A stretch of 27,077 bases of DNA from Saccoglossus kowalevskii (GCF_000003605.2 NW_003146297.1:78804-105880); one strand, 5' to 3'. Numbered from the stretch's first letter, positions 12,601-19,366 are shown. The notes: generated by a model from the letters alone, not told the origin. Made by a program: numbers and translations.

Positions 12601-12818
12601 TTACCGTACATTCTGAATCTCAGAATGTCTCATATTTTCACCCATGCTTTTGCCACTGAGGGCACTGTGTCAGTGATGTCATAATTTACAATTAACACAA
12701 GATCAATTTATCTTCAATATTTTAAATAATAATGAATGTACTTATTTATTTATTCATTTCATTCCAGTGCAAACTGTTGGTTTGTGGATACATTTTACAG
12801 CTCACGTCATCAGCATAA
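21..12818 (+). CDS. MPHOSPH8: MPHOSPH8 (MPP8) orthologue, HUSH complex subunit, C-terminal 777 aa, 5' partial
   Basis: Joined exons: 21-677, 1377-2073, 3535-3621, 6563-6792, 8112-8198, 8730-8884, 9783-9940, 10735-10862, 11532-11615, 12768-12818. All introns are GT-AG, all phases match, and the joined length is 2334 nt including TAA. Visible order: charged disordered region with NLS (residues 1-450), acidic linker (452-480), four ankyrin repeats (about 514-640), C-terminal globular domain (about 640-777). Recognition rests on the ankyrin block (SSGMTLVMLAC, NGTTALMMAAES, TVAILLEAGA, GETALMKACKKG) and the C-terminal segment (LFLIHAGFSGQ, LTGPCCVKEVQLN), which follow vertebrate MPP8 in order. 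Known of the family: MPP8 reads H3K9me3 through its chromodomain and, with TASOR and periphilin, silences transposons in the nucleus. The chromodomain exons must lie upstream, since the window opens at a splice acceptor. Exon edges are my reading; no transcript was seen. Confidence 0.93.
1377..2073 (+). CDS. MPHOSPH8: MPP8 exon B: disordered charged linker
   Basis: The acceptor CAG ends at 1376 and the donor GTATGT starts at 2074. The exon enters in phase 0 and leaves in phase 1, which fits exon A and exon C. The product is Lys/Glu/Asp/Asn-rich and low in complexity, as expected for the poorly conserved middle of MPP8. It contains IKEEP (residues 239-243), another sumoylation-type motif, near its start. 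No folded domain is visible. An open frame on the opposite strand (1283-1798) is an antisense shadow. Confidence 0.8.
2195..2236 (+). repeat. Trinucleotide microsatellite (GTT/GTC)n
   Basis: About 14 units of GTY in alternating runs of GTT and GTC, in MPP8 intron 2. The valine-rich open frame across it is a by-product of the repeat. Confidence 0.9.
2400..2600 (+). repeat. tRNA-derived SINE-like element
   Basis: TAGCATAGTGG at about 2409-2419 fits the RNA polymerase III A box, and GAGTTCATATCC at about 2451-2462 fits a degenerate B box; the spacing suits a tRNA-like head of about 70 nt. The tail that follows includes a small palindrome (CAACCAAGCCTGGTTG, about 2522-2537). A tRNA gene is unlikely because the acceptor stem does not close. 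Ends are approximate. Confidence 0.55.
2812..3321 (+). mobile_element. Solo LTR (510 bp) with 5-bp target site duplication
   Basis: Begins TGTC and ends GACA, and is flanked on both sides by ACCTG (2807-2811 and 3322-3326), the expected duplication for LTR integration. It contains a TATA box (TATATATA, 3033-3040) in the right place for a U3 promoter. Two perfect heat-shock elements lie upstream of it (2850-2862, 2955-2967). No gag, pol or second LTR is nearby, so it is a recombined solo copy in MPP8 intron 2. The small open frame at 3145-3339 is not a gene. Confidence 0.8.
2850..2967 (+). promoter_or_regulatory. Two perfect heat-shock elements in the solo LTR
   Basis: GAATGTTCTAGAA (2850-2862) and GAACATTCTAGAA (2955-2967) each match the three-unit GAAnnTTCnnGAA consensus for HSF1. 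A partial site (TTCTAGA, 2886-2892) lies between them. The TATA box is about 65 bp downstream of the second site. Confidence 0.65.
3535..3621 (+). CDS. MPHOSPH8: MPP8 exon C: acidic linker
   Basis: A small 87-nt exon, phase 1 on both sides. The acceptor TTTACAG ends at 3534 and the donor GTGAGG starts at 3622. It encodes an acidic stretch starting DSLLEFDLDEYDPNENVEEE, just before the ankyrin domain. Too short to recognise alone; it is supported by both splice sites and by keeping the frame between exons B and D. Confidence 0.8.
3622..3911 (+). other. MPP8 intron 3, 5' part
   Basis: Nothing identified. The rest of this 2.9-kb intron is largely taken up by the TIR element (3912-5056) and the MITEs at 5341-6092; 6093-6562 has no recognised feature beyond the acceptor tract. 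Confidence 0.5.
3912..5056. mobile_element. Non-autonomous TIR element, 1.14 kb, TA target site
   Basis: Left end TACCGTATTTGTCTTCAATT and right end (reverse complement) TACCGTGTTTGTCTTCAGTT form an inverted repeat of about 27 bp with three mismatches, continuing into GCGCCAC; TA flanks both sides. The subterminal motif GGCRCYTAATTGAAG is repeated at the right end (about 5013-5046). No transposase frame is inside. TA targets suggest a Tc1/mariner or pogo-like mobiliser. It occupies much of MPP8 intron 3. Confidence 0.75.
5341..5435. mobile_element. Short TIR element, family F copy 2
   Basis: Ends ATAAGGTTATAACAAGAATA and, inverted, ATAAGGTTGTTACGAGAATA. The segment GCACTCAGACAGTAC is shared with the copy at 7891-8028. 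A stretch near 5400 (CTTCGCTGCGCTTCG) adds an inner hairpin. Confidence 0.55.
5593..5743. mobile_element. Degraded TTAA-type MITE, family B copy 6
   Basis: The right part (GTATGTGCAGGTGATGACTC with TTGTAAACACCGACA before it) closely follows the copy at 21891-22035. The left end keeps AAAAGGGTGGCC. The TTAA flanks are lost, so this is an old copy. Confidence 0.55.
5770..6092. mobile_element. TA-flanked MITE, family A copy 1, interrupted by another MITE
   Basis: The left end is TACTGTAAAATACT and the right end is AAAGTATTTTACAGTA. The shared core (CAGTGAAAATAAAATCCAGC, then CAGTGAAAATAAGTTCCATA) is split by a 162-bp insertion at 5824-5985, after the ATATACC motif. Confidence 0.8.
5824..5985. 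mobile_element. MITE nested inside family A copy 1
   Basis: Terminal inverted repeats CTGTATTAGAAGCCGC and (inverted) CTGTATTAGAAGCAGC, 15 of 16 identical. The motif GCGACTTCTATT occurs at 5838 and 5952, with a near copy at 5878. A near-palindrome (TTGCAATGTTACAATGCAA) lies inside. Other family A copies run straight across this point, so the insertion is later. Confidence 0.75.
6563..6792 (+). CDS. MPHOSPH8: MPP8 exon D: first ankyrin repeat
   Basis: The acceptor CTGCAG ends at 6562 and the donor GTAAGT starts at 6793; the exon enters in phase 1 and leaves in phase 0. It encodes the helical lead-in FKQAVKDGNYRLVNHAL, ankyrin repeat 1 (SSGMTLVMLACSG, LLVTSGAPVNAKQ) and the start of repeat 2 (NGTTALMMAAES). 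This is the most diagnostic exon for MPP8: the vertebrate protein has nearly the same SSGMTLVMLA and NGTTAL phrases in the same order. Confidence 0.93.
6919..7136. repeat. Interspersed repeat, family C copy 1
   Basis: Shares AGCAGCCTGTTGGCTGA, AAATGACAAAAA, GGACAATCAGTAATA and GCGGAGCTA, in this order, with the copy at 17467-17710. The inverted repeat AGCTCCG/CGGAGCT at 7114-7135 marks its right end. Class not recognised. Confidence 0.5.
7241..7455. mobile_element. Putative TTAA-flanked MITE, family E
   Basis: Starts TTAACCCTTTAAA and ends TCAGAGGGTTGAA; the reverse complement of the end (TTCAACCCTCTGA) matches the start, with the right TTAA mutated to TTGA. About 215 bp, no coding frame, single copy seen, in MPP8 intron 4. 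Confidence 0.45.
7891..8028. mobile_element. Short TIR element, family F copy 1
   Basis: Both halves are imperfect inverted copies of about 47 bp: TATGAGGTTATCATGAGGAT...GGCAGTAC against the inverted TATGAGGCTATCAGAAAAAT...GGCAGTAC. The foldback nearly spans the element. Confidence 0.6.
8112..8198 (+). CDS. MPHOSPH8: MPP8 exon E: ankyrin repeats 2-3
   Basis: An 87-nt exon, phase 0 on both sides, acceptor TTGCAG to 8111 and donor GTATGT from 8199. It encodes TSTVAILLEAGAHANQQ and GETALMK, completing repeat 2 and opening repeat 3. Intron phase 0 at the repeat joints lets each ankyrin unit be a separate exon block. Too short for ordinary ORF scans, but the match to MPP8 is clear. Confidence 0.92.
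8199..8729 (+). other. MPP8 intron 5
   Basis: A 531-bp intron between ankyrin exons. Short frames on both strands (8305-8499, 8340-8543) show no known domain and no splice or start context; nothing else was seen. Confidence 0.6.
8730..8884 (+). CDS. MPHOSPH8: MPP8 exon F: ankyrin repeats 3-4
   Basis: The acceptor TTTTCAG ends at 8729 and the donor GTGAAG starts at 8885; phase 0 in, phase 2 out. It encodes ACKKGHRMILRLLLENGADP (repeat 3) and HGNTSLHFAKMYSQPVIQDL (repeat 4). The reading frame is open upstream of the acceptor, but that part lacks similarity and includes the polypyrimidine tract, so it is intron. Confidence 0.92.
8885..9782 (+). other. MPP8 intron 6
   Basis: An 898-bp intron. 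Contains one CAGAGGGCGA core (9329-9338) related to the CTCF-like motifs. The 99-codon frame at 9226-9525 has no recognisable features and is judged chance. Confidence 0.6.
9783..9940 (+). CDS. MPHOSPH8: MPP8 exon G: start of C-terminal domain
   Basis: The acceptor TTCACAG ends at 9782 and the donor GTGAGT starts at 9941; phase 2 in, phase 1 out. It encodes RINKAVESAVLRYLAGCARI, then LKPLFPNRIFPVCE and VTFTIKSPQILQQQ. It aligns to the segment after the ankyrin repeats of vertebrate MPP8 (the helix followed by the LEPVFP-like stretch). The exon has no long open frame of its own and was found by phase and splice signals. Confidence 0.87.
9982..10057 (+). repeat. Three CTCF-like motifs in a 30-31-bp array
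   Basis: CCACTAAAAGGCAGT (9982), CCACCAGAGGGCAGT (10013) and CAGCTAGAGGGCTTT (10043) are in the same orientation, 31 and 30 bp apart. The middle one matches the CTCF core consensus CCASYAGRKGGCRSY at every position. It lies in MPP8 intron 7. Confidence 0.55.
10077..10288. mobile_element. TA-flanked MITE, family A copy 2 (intact)
   Basis: Left end TACTGTAGAATACTTTATTT, right end (inverted) TACTGTGGAATACTTTATTT; the inverted repeat extends about 45 bp. The interior repeats AGCGAAAAT-type motifs in both directions. It has no coding capacity. Confidence 0.85.
10735..10862 (+). CDS. MPHOSPH8: MPP8 exon H: C-terminal domain core
   Basis: The acceptor TTTTAG ends at 10734 and the donor GTAATC starts at 10863; phase 1 in, phase 0 out. 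It encodes GTLLFLIHAGFSGQ and KLTGPCCVKEVQLNN, matching the vertebrate MPP8 phrases of the form GILLFIFHANF and LCGPCSVQAVVLN. The hydrophobic segment is a buried strand, not a signal peptide or membrane helix. Confidence 0.9.
11014..11214. mobile_element. TA-flanked MITE, family A copy 3
   Basis: TACTGTCAAATACTTTATTT at left, AAAGTATTTTACAGTA at right, with the family core between (AAAATCCAGCGAGTATACC, CATTCCATACAAAACACCC). In MPP8 intron 8. Confidence 0.85.
11250..11457. mobile_element. TTAA-type MITE, family D copy 1
   Basis: The right end CTGGTGAAAAGGTTAA and the interior (TAGTCTGCACTTTCC, TTCCAGAAATATTGA) match the inverted copy at 15325-15501. The left end is degraded. Confidence 0.6.
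11532..11615 (+). CDS. MPHOSPH8: MPP8 exon I: C-terminal domain
   Basis: An 84-nt exon, phase 0 on both sides; acceptor TTTTCTAG to 11531, donor GTAAGT from 11616. It encodes GSNFVISLCTKPGLNLLHIN and TIPLPNSP. It aligns to the penultimate stretch of vertebrate MPP8, with the same strand-loop-strand pattern. Supported by splice signals, phase and the weak alignment. Confidence 0.82.
11744..12086. mobile_element. CpG-rich TIR element, about 340 bp
   Basis: Left TGAATAGGTGATTTTCCGTT and inverted right TGAATAGACCATTTCCGTTC are homologous over about 37 bp, allowing small gaps. It is clearly richer in CG dinucleotides than the surrounding intron. It contains the perfect 12-bp palindrome ATCTCGCGAGAT (11774-11785). 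Only one copy is in the window; a target duplication is not clear. Confidence 0.55.
12234..12414. mobile_element. TA-flanked MITE, family A copy 4
   Basis: TACTGTGAAATACTTTATTT at left and TAAAGTATTTTACTGTGTA at right. The core lacks about 20 bp before the right terminal repeat compared with copy 2. In MPP8 intron 9. Confidence 0.8.
12768..12818 (+). CDS. MPHOSPH8: MPP8 terminal coding exon J
   Basis: The acceptor is a long pyrimidine tract ending in CAG at 12767; the coding part ends at TAA 12816-12818. It encodes CKLLVCGYILQLTSSA, matching the vertebrate C terminus (VKLLIGAYRVQLQ) in position and pattern. It shows that the C terminus of the gene is complete in this window. Confidence 0.85.
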   Translation, partial: CKLLVCGYILQLTSSA

Positions 12819-13806
12819 TGAAAACGTTCAAGACGACGTTCAAGACGACATGTGTTACAAAAACACTGATGTATCTTTATTTGTATAGAGGGGAAATTGT
12901 ACATGTTTTGTACATTTTAAACTAATGAATGTGTGATCAACATGGGGGAGGGGGAAGTGGGTCTTCAGGATAAGTTACAAGTTAATAATTCAGCACAGAA
13001 AACATTCAACAGTACTAAATAATATCCAAATAGGAGAAAACCTTGAAGTGTGATGAGAAACTAATCCAAACTAAACATTAACGATACTGAAGAGTTGAGT
13101 GTTTAGTTGGATGAGTTTCTCTTATCTGGCTATGTAAAACCTTTACTGATTGGCTGGATTTGATTCATCTTGTCAGATATTGGCATTTTAAGCCAATGAT
13201 GAATAGCATTATAAAGATTGGTTGCATTCAGGTTCTCTCTACATACCACCTCAGAACTCTACATTCCAGCTTGCAATGTCTATGGTGCTCTTGTAATTTT
13301 TCGAAAAAGAAAAAAAAAACACTTTAATGTGCTAATTTTTTAATAATCACATGCAAAATCAGGTGAAATATTTCAAGCCATAAATTTTGTAAATTTTGTC
13401 ATTTTTATGATTTTTTTTTTTGAATAAAAAAAGGATTTTATTGAAAACAATCACTACTCTGAAATATCCACTTAGGTTATGAAATCCTGTATAACATTTG
13501 TCACATGACATATGTTCTCCAATCACACTCGCATGAATATTTATATAAACATTTTTTTTATTTATTTAAAATAAAATTATAATACTGATTTGATTCTTCC
13601 TGCTGCCTTCAGGCCCTTGATGGTTTATAACAATTGTTTATTAATCATGGCAAGGTTAATAATTGATTAACCTTATTAATTAACCATTCTGATTTGATTG
13701 AGGTAACTTTACTAGGCTTCTCTCTTCTTGAATCAACATTTGGGAGATTGTGTCCTAGCTGCATTTATTCTGAATAGAATTTTGAATAAAGCCTCCTGAA
13801 ATTGTG
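12819..13806 (+). other. MPHOSPH8: MPP8 3' UTR (inferred)
   Basis: Begins after the stop codon. A 12-bp unit (ACGTTCAAGACG) is repeated in tandem at 12824-12847. A foldback lies at 13055-13121. AATAAA-type hexamers occur near 13424 and in the A-rich run near 13568. The best 3' end is AATAAA at 13785-13790, followed within 15-35 nt by a T/GT-rich tract. Which site is used needs transcript data. Confidence 0.55.
13055..13121 (+). ncRNA. miRNA-like foldback in the MPP8 3' UTR (candidate only)
   Basis: The arm at 13055-13077 (starts GAGAAACTAATCC) pairs with the arm at 13100-13121 (ends GGATGAGTTTCTC). About 21 pairs form, with one mismatch and one bulged base, around a 22-nt loop. Nothing shows that it is processed, and it could be a remnant of an inverted-repeat element. 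Confidence 0.3.
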
Positions 13807-13830
13807 TTTTTTTTTGTGTTTTTTTCGATA
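13785..13830 (+). terminator. Likely poly(A) signal of MPP8
   Basis: The canonical AATAAA at 13785-13790 is followed at about 13804-13827 by a T-rich and GTG-containing downstream element. This is the most complete cleavage and polyadenylation signature after the MPP8 stop codon, giving a 3' UTR of about 1 kb. Confidence 0.5.
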
Positions 13831-15324
13831 CATAAGTTGTTAAATTTGTAAAGTTTTTCACACTTGTCAGCTGAGAATATCTATTAATTGTACATACTAT
13901 CTTTGTTTATATCTATCACCATCACTCACAATAGTCAGAAGCTTAGGGGGCTCCATTCAAATTATATGCAAATCAACTTGTAATAATTGGTGGCTTAGCT
14001 GGGCTCTCCTTGCAAAGTGCATCTGTAAATTCACCTGTTCATCAATGACTGTATTTTTAATTGACACAAACAGCAATAATGTCTAAAATTTATGATAAAT
14101 TTTGTTAACCTCGCGATCTACTTGTACGATAATTTGAATGGACCGCCTAAGTTCCTGTCAATTGTTATGCATCTTTGTTATTCCGTCTCACCCTTTGACA
14201 GCAGATCAGGATGAAACTCTGTTGAAATCACACTGTGAGAAATGCTTCCAATTGCATAAATTTAAACATAAATTGTCATTTTTACAAAATAGGGCAATTT
14301 TGTCTGAAAATCATGAAAATTTTTCAAAGAAATTAAAGCAGTCGAGTGTATATGGTCACAAGATATTTTGAATTTGGCTCCAAAGTTGAATATTGTGTTC
14401 TTATCTTCAGAATGTGTCAGTGACATCACCAGAGTTTCATTTTGTTAACTGTACTACATGTATAATTGTTTCTGATTGGCTACTTGTTCTGTCATCTGTT
14501 TGGTTCCCCCAATCAGGATGGGTTTTGTATATCACAGCAGGTGAGCTTTTATAACATTGTTTGTGATTGGCTGTCTGTTAGTCATGTGTTCAGTTTTAAC
14601 CAATTAGAATGCATGTTGTAAAAATAACTCTGCAGGTGAGCGATGGGCTTGATTGTATATTGTGCCGTACACTGGACTTCTGTACAAAAAAAAGTAATTG
14701 ATTTCTGTCCTTTGTATTATTGTATTTCCTTGTATTTAAAATTGTTTACTCTCTCATAACACATTAGAGAAATTGTATCTTATATTAAAATGTTATTATA
14801 ATACAACTTCATACTTGAAGGCAAAGTCTTCAGTATCTTGTTAACAATTTAAAAATAGTTGCTCAATTGTATTATAGATGTAGTACTTGGTTTAATTTTT
14901 TTTTTTTTGGTTTCTGTTCTCGTATGTTACACATAATTATGTAACGAGAGGATCGTGAACTTTGTAAATATTAATTTTTCAGTCATGAATGTTCTTGGCC
15001 TGGGAACCTGGATATATTATACTTGTTGGGACATCTCTATTGTTGCACTGAAATTAATAATTAATTAAATTCCTTGAATCGGGTTGCATCTTTCGATACA
15101 TTGTTTGTACAGGACTGTTTTTCTGGTTTCCTCCAAAATATTGACAAAATAAAATGAACAGCCAAAAAAAGACTTATATGGAAAATAAGAGTCATGTACA
15201 GCTGTTTTGACTTTATGTTATGCACAACCCAAAAATGGTGATTCTAATAATATGAATATTCAGTGTAAGGGCCACATAACACAAACAGTACAGAAAGTAG
15301 AGATGTTTTAGCATGTATAAAATC
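13831..15324. other. Intergenic stretch between the convergent genes
   Basis: AT-rich, with no exon-like frame matching a known family. The frame at 14138-14371 has no recognisable domain. Apart from the tandem duplication at 14470-14642, nothing was identified. A very long MPP8 3' UTR reaching in here is possible. Confidence 0.5.
14470..14642 (+). repeat. Tandem duplication, about 93-bp unit with CCAAT dyads
   Basis: Both units read GATTGGCT, GTCAT, TGTT, CCAAT and end GCAGGTGAGC, at 14474 and 14565 for the first motif. Each holds an ATTGGCT/CCAAT inverted pair, which could bind NF-Y or fold. The units have diverged, so the duplication is not recent. Confidence 0.6.
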
Positions 15325-15501
15325 TTAAACTTTTCACCCGCAGACTTTCTCCTTTTTCTGCATTTTTTTCTTATATTCGTCAATATTTCTGGAAATGAAA
15401 CCTAATTTAGGAGCCAACAGAATAAGGGAAAGTGCAGACTAAAAACGGGACTGTTTTGTGAATTTGTGATGAAAAGAGGGAACTGGTGGTGAAAAGGTTA
15501 A
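15325..15501. mobile_element. TTAA-type MITE, family D copy 2
   Basis: Left TTAAACTTTTCACCCGCAG, right GGTGGTGAAAAGGTTAA; TTAA at both ends and matching CTTTTCACC termini point to a piggyBac-like TTAA element. The orientation is opposite to the copy at 11250-11457. Confidence 0.65.
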
Positions 15502-15847
15502 TACAAAGATATCAGATGTTGAGTTTTTAAATCTTGTTAAAAATATTCTTCCATTTTAACATTTAATTTAAATATATTTATAGTTTTTTGTAAAATTTTG
15601 TTTCACATTTGACACAGTTTATCTTCAGTTTTGATCATATATGTTTGTTTTCATATAGTAAAAATGAATGTGGTATGTGTTTTGGGACCTAATGGTCACC
15701 TTCCTGTAAGCATGTTTAAACTGTTCTCTGATTGGCTCTTCAATTGCCCAATCAATATATTTCTTCTATACCTCATTTGGCAATATATTTTTCCTTCCAC
15801 CCTTCTCGCATGCAGTGGTTTGACCCAATTTGGGTGAGTTTATTTTT

Positions 15848-15897
15848 NNNNNNNNNNNNNNNNNNNNNNNNNNNNNNNNNNNNNNNNNNNNNNNNNN
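15848..15897. other. Assembly gap, 50 N
   Basis: Exactly 50 undetermined bases, a conventional scaffold spacer; the true distance is unknown. Confidence 1.
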
Positions 15898-16921
15898 AAT
15901 AAAGACCTCAGATTTTTCGGATAATTTTAGAAGTTGACACCAGATGTGGGACCAATTTTCTATTTAGCGTTCATCTGTAAACAAAAAAAAAACGTTTTGT
16001 AGAAAATTACAAAAATTTCAAAGAGAAGGGAAAAAATACACTTTGAAAGAATTTGTTTCAAAGAACAGATGAGAAGCAAGGTCACAAACTTGCTAAGCTA
16101 AGTTTTTTTTTTGCTGCATTTTTTTTTTTCGAAGTATTATTGAAATGTATTTGTTATAATAATGACTTTTTTAAAAGTTGTTTTTTCATAACCCTGTAAA
16201 CTAATTACTCCAAGAAAAGAGCTCTTGTAAATCTTGAATGTGTAATACTGGTAATTTGTCTCTTCCAGTCTTGGTTGAAAGTGAAAACAAAATTTATTAG
16301 CTTCACCTTTTTGCATTGATCCTATTGTTATTGTGCGAGAAAAACAAAACAGTGTAAAAATTCAGGCCTGTGGAGAATGTGTCATACAGTTACAGTACTC
16401 TCTAAGAAGAAACAAAAATTTTCTAATGATGTAAACATGTGAGTCACCTGCTTTTTTCAGGTTTTTGTGTCAGAATTTTACAAAAAAAAATGATAAAAAA
16501 AATCATTTTTCATGAATAAAAAAAAACACCCACTAGAAAACTGACCAAACTGAGATTTTTATTTTTTTTTTTTTTTTTTTTACCCCTGGGTCTTATGAAA
16601 CACCAACCAAAGTTCTGGTCATACTGAAAACCAATTACATTTGTAATTTCAGGATAGACCTAATGACCACTACCATCATGGAATCTTTTTTTTAATATGC
16701 TTTAATGCTTGGCGTTTTGATCAGTTTAAGAGCTTGTCAACAAAATCATGTACGTTGTTTGAATGCTTATTAAAATGGTTTGCAAATAGTAACATTCTGT
16801 GTGGCCGTCATTGTGTGAGAAGCTGATGAATTTGGCAAAAAATTAAAGTTATATAACTTAAAAAAGTAGTTTAGTGACAAACGCCCTGATATGTACCCAC
16901 CCACCCCGTCTTACCTCTGGG
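15898..16921. other. Intergenic, low-complexity A/T tracts
   Basis: Many A and T homopolymers, the longest a run of about 22 T at 16561-16582. No gene, RNA or clear repeat family was seen. Confidence 0.5.
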
Positions 16922-17105
16922 TACTGTAAAATACTTTATTTTCACCAAAGGAATGATTCAGTGAAAATAAAATCCAGCAAATGTACCTTTTTTCCTATAC
17001 CGGGTACTTTACATTCAACTTCAGTAAAAATAAATTCTATACAAAATACACAAATAGTCTTTTCAGCGAAAATTACTTCCAGCTAAAATAAAGTATTTTA
17101 CAGTA
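16922..17105. mobile_element. TA-flanked MITE, family A copy 5
   Basis: TACTGTAAAATACTTTATTT at left, AAAGTATTTTACAGTA at right, with a small deletion after the left terminal repeat. It lies in the intergenic region. Confidence 0.85.
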
Positions 17106-17466
17106 GTCATCTTCATCTGATACAGAAACAATTTGGAACTGATTTCCGCTGCTGTATTTGTCCTTCACGGCAGTTATAGAGATTTAACCTTGAGGGCGCT
17201 CTGTTCCCCTAGAAATACGGTACTACCAGCAATTTATATATCAAAATTAAATATTTGATTCTTGGGTCGGAGTTTACTTGATTAAACTTGTGTGCGTTTT
17301 TTTATTTTTCATTTTGAACTATCTTGTTGATGCAATATTCCCCCTTACCTGGCACATGGTGAATGACATTTATTTTTTTGGCTAATTTCAGGTTCTCTAC
17401 TAAGCAACCACCCTTGTAAAACTTGAGTTCTTCGGGTGCTAAGTCAAGTACAGTATCATTGATCAA

Positions 17467-17710
17467 GCAGCCTGTCAGCTGATATAGCTCTGCTTTGCAC
17501 ATTGTATTTAGACTAGCATTTAGAAATAGCATTTATTACCACAAATGACAAAAAAATCACTAAAATTAGAAAATTTAAGGTAACATCACAAAATGAACAA
17601 ATCTGACTAAGGTTCATTTAAGATTCATATATAAATTATCGAAACAGTCAAACTTGCAGTTTTCAAGCGTTGGACAATCAGTAATATTGTTTGAGTTGAA
17701 AGCGGAGCTA
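17467..17710. repeat. Interspersed repeat, family C copy 2
   Basis: AGCAGCCTGTCAGCTGATAT, AAATGACAAAAAAAT, TTGGACAATCAGTAATATTG and AAGCGGAGCTA correspond in order to copy 1 at 6919-7136. TAGCTCTGCTTT near the left end and AAGCGGAGCTA at the right form a short inverted pair. Confidence 0.5.
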
Positions 17711-18909
17711 CGGTAAATACGATTTATTGTGAAGTCCAATTATAAGTTCCAGTTTTAGAATTCTTTAGTCTCCATGTGATTACAATTTTCTTCACTGTCC
17801 AACAGATAAAAAAAAGTGAACATAAGGTTTGCTGACTGCATTAAGATGTTAAACACTGCAGTTTATTTTCATACACATTTCATACAAACTTCCTGCGTGA
17901 AACTGTTTAAGACAGTTTGATTCTCATTCTCTTCTTAACAAACATTCTGATTGAACTAAATCTCATTACAACTTTCGATACAAAATATTGTATTTGCTCT
18001 ACTAATAAATGCACTTACATAAATTACAGGGATTTTTCTATGGTAAAAATGAGTAATATTTTAATGATTTTACTATAATAGGGTGTGTCTACATCGCGCA
18101 TTAAAATCTGCATATAACATTAGTGGGTAACAAAGTTGTGATGAAGAAAAGAGTGGTATAAACAAAGATCAGTGATTACTTGAAATCGATACCAGGAAGG
18201 GGGGGTAAAAGAAAAGATGTATAACATTTTATTATTTAATAATTTATTAAAGTCCATAAGTTTGTCCAACTCCCTGTGCTGTGGGTAAGAATTTGACATG
18301 GCTGAATAAATGTTGTTAAATTAACAATACGGTGGAAAATGCTATCGATATACTGCCCTCAGTGGCAAATGTGATATATTCATTTGTTTTAACTTGAAAT
18401 GGAGAATCAAGTATAGTTTCTGGCTAACACAGAGGGCGCTTTGACTGAAACACAAGCAACACATTCTCTGTGTACAGAAATGTATATTATTTGAATAAAA
18501 CCAATAATAAAAAAAGAAACATTATTGTAGTTATGCAGACATTATTTCAGGCATGTGATACACTTCAATTGTCAAAAATGTTTAAATGGAAAAAAAATGG
18601 CAGTGAACTGACAATGAAATTCAATACAAATAAATAAATAAAATTATTTTCATAAATATTATAGTGTCAATAAAATGAGAAGTGCTGAAAACAATTTTTT
18701 AAAAGGTTAAAAAATAAATAAAGTAAAGTAAGATATTGTACTCAATATATAACCTTTGCAAATAAATATGTACAAATATCTCTTTCTTCTACTGCACACT
18801 TTTCATTTGATCAAATCACTGCAGTCAGTGTATTTTACACTTTTATACATTATAGAACCATATCAAACACAATGCATCGTGATTTGGTTCTGTTTTTTGC
18901 TTTCAGAGT
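17711..18909. other. Intergenic DNA downstream of the tetraspanin gene
   Basis: No gene seen. It contains CTCF-like cores at 18353-18367 (reverse strand, TGCCACTGAGGGCAG) and 18431-18440 (AGAGGGCGCT), and A/T-rich simple sequence at 18600-18730. Confidence 0.5.
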
Positions 18910-19036
18910 TTAAAGGGAGGTGGTCGTCGCACCATGTCCTGTTCGATATGGAACTCATAGCAGCATGCACGAAGCATGTGAAATACACTGATTACATGAA
19001 ATTCAAAGACGTGCTGCTGACGACCACCGCCTTTTA
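18910..19036. mobile_element. TTAA-type MITE, family B copy 1 (short class)
   Basis: TTAAAGGGAGGTGGTCGTCG at left, GACGACCACCGCC at right; the right TTAA is mutated to TTTA. The core GTCCTGTTCGATATGG and ACTCATAGC is shared with the copy at 21582-21707. It lies just past the tetraspanin 3' end. Confidence 0.75.
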
Positions 19037-19217
19037 CCCAACACACACATTTACATCATCAAATCAAAATCTTGGTGAATTGTAGTACCAAGCATGATGC
19101 CATGGGTAAAGTAATTATCATTTCAATATCAATACAACTATATATACAGAAACAGATTCAAATTAATAAACCATGTCTTGAAAATTCTTTTTTTTCAGCC
19201 AGCTTAGTTTAAATGTT

Positions 19218-19223
19218 TTTATT
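19218..19223 (-). terminator. Candidate poly(A) signal of the tetraspanin gene
   Basis: TTTATT on the plus strand reads AATAAA on the minus strand, about 145 nt after the stop codon. It would give a short 3' UTR. Further A-rich hexamers lie downstream, so the choice is uncertain. Confidence 0.4.
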
Positions 19224-19366
19224 ATTTCTTAAATTGTGCATAATATAGAGGAGGTTCCTGCTATAGTCTTTGAAAAAAAAAACAATTTGGTAGATGATGA
19301 ATTGACAGGAAGTAACTTCATGTACCATTTCAACTTCTTGTATTGTTATCACTTTCTTGTCAGCTC

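Noticed and set aside
14138-14371. A 77-codon plus-strand frame downstream of MPP8.
   Set aside because: There is no recognisable domain, no splice context and an AT-rich composition like its surroundings; likely chance.
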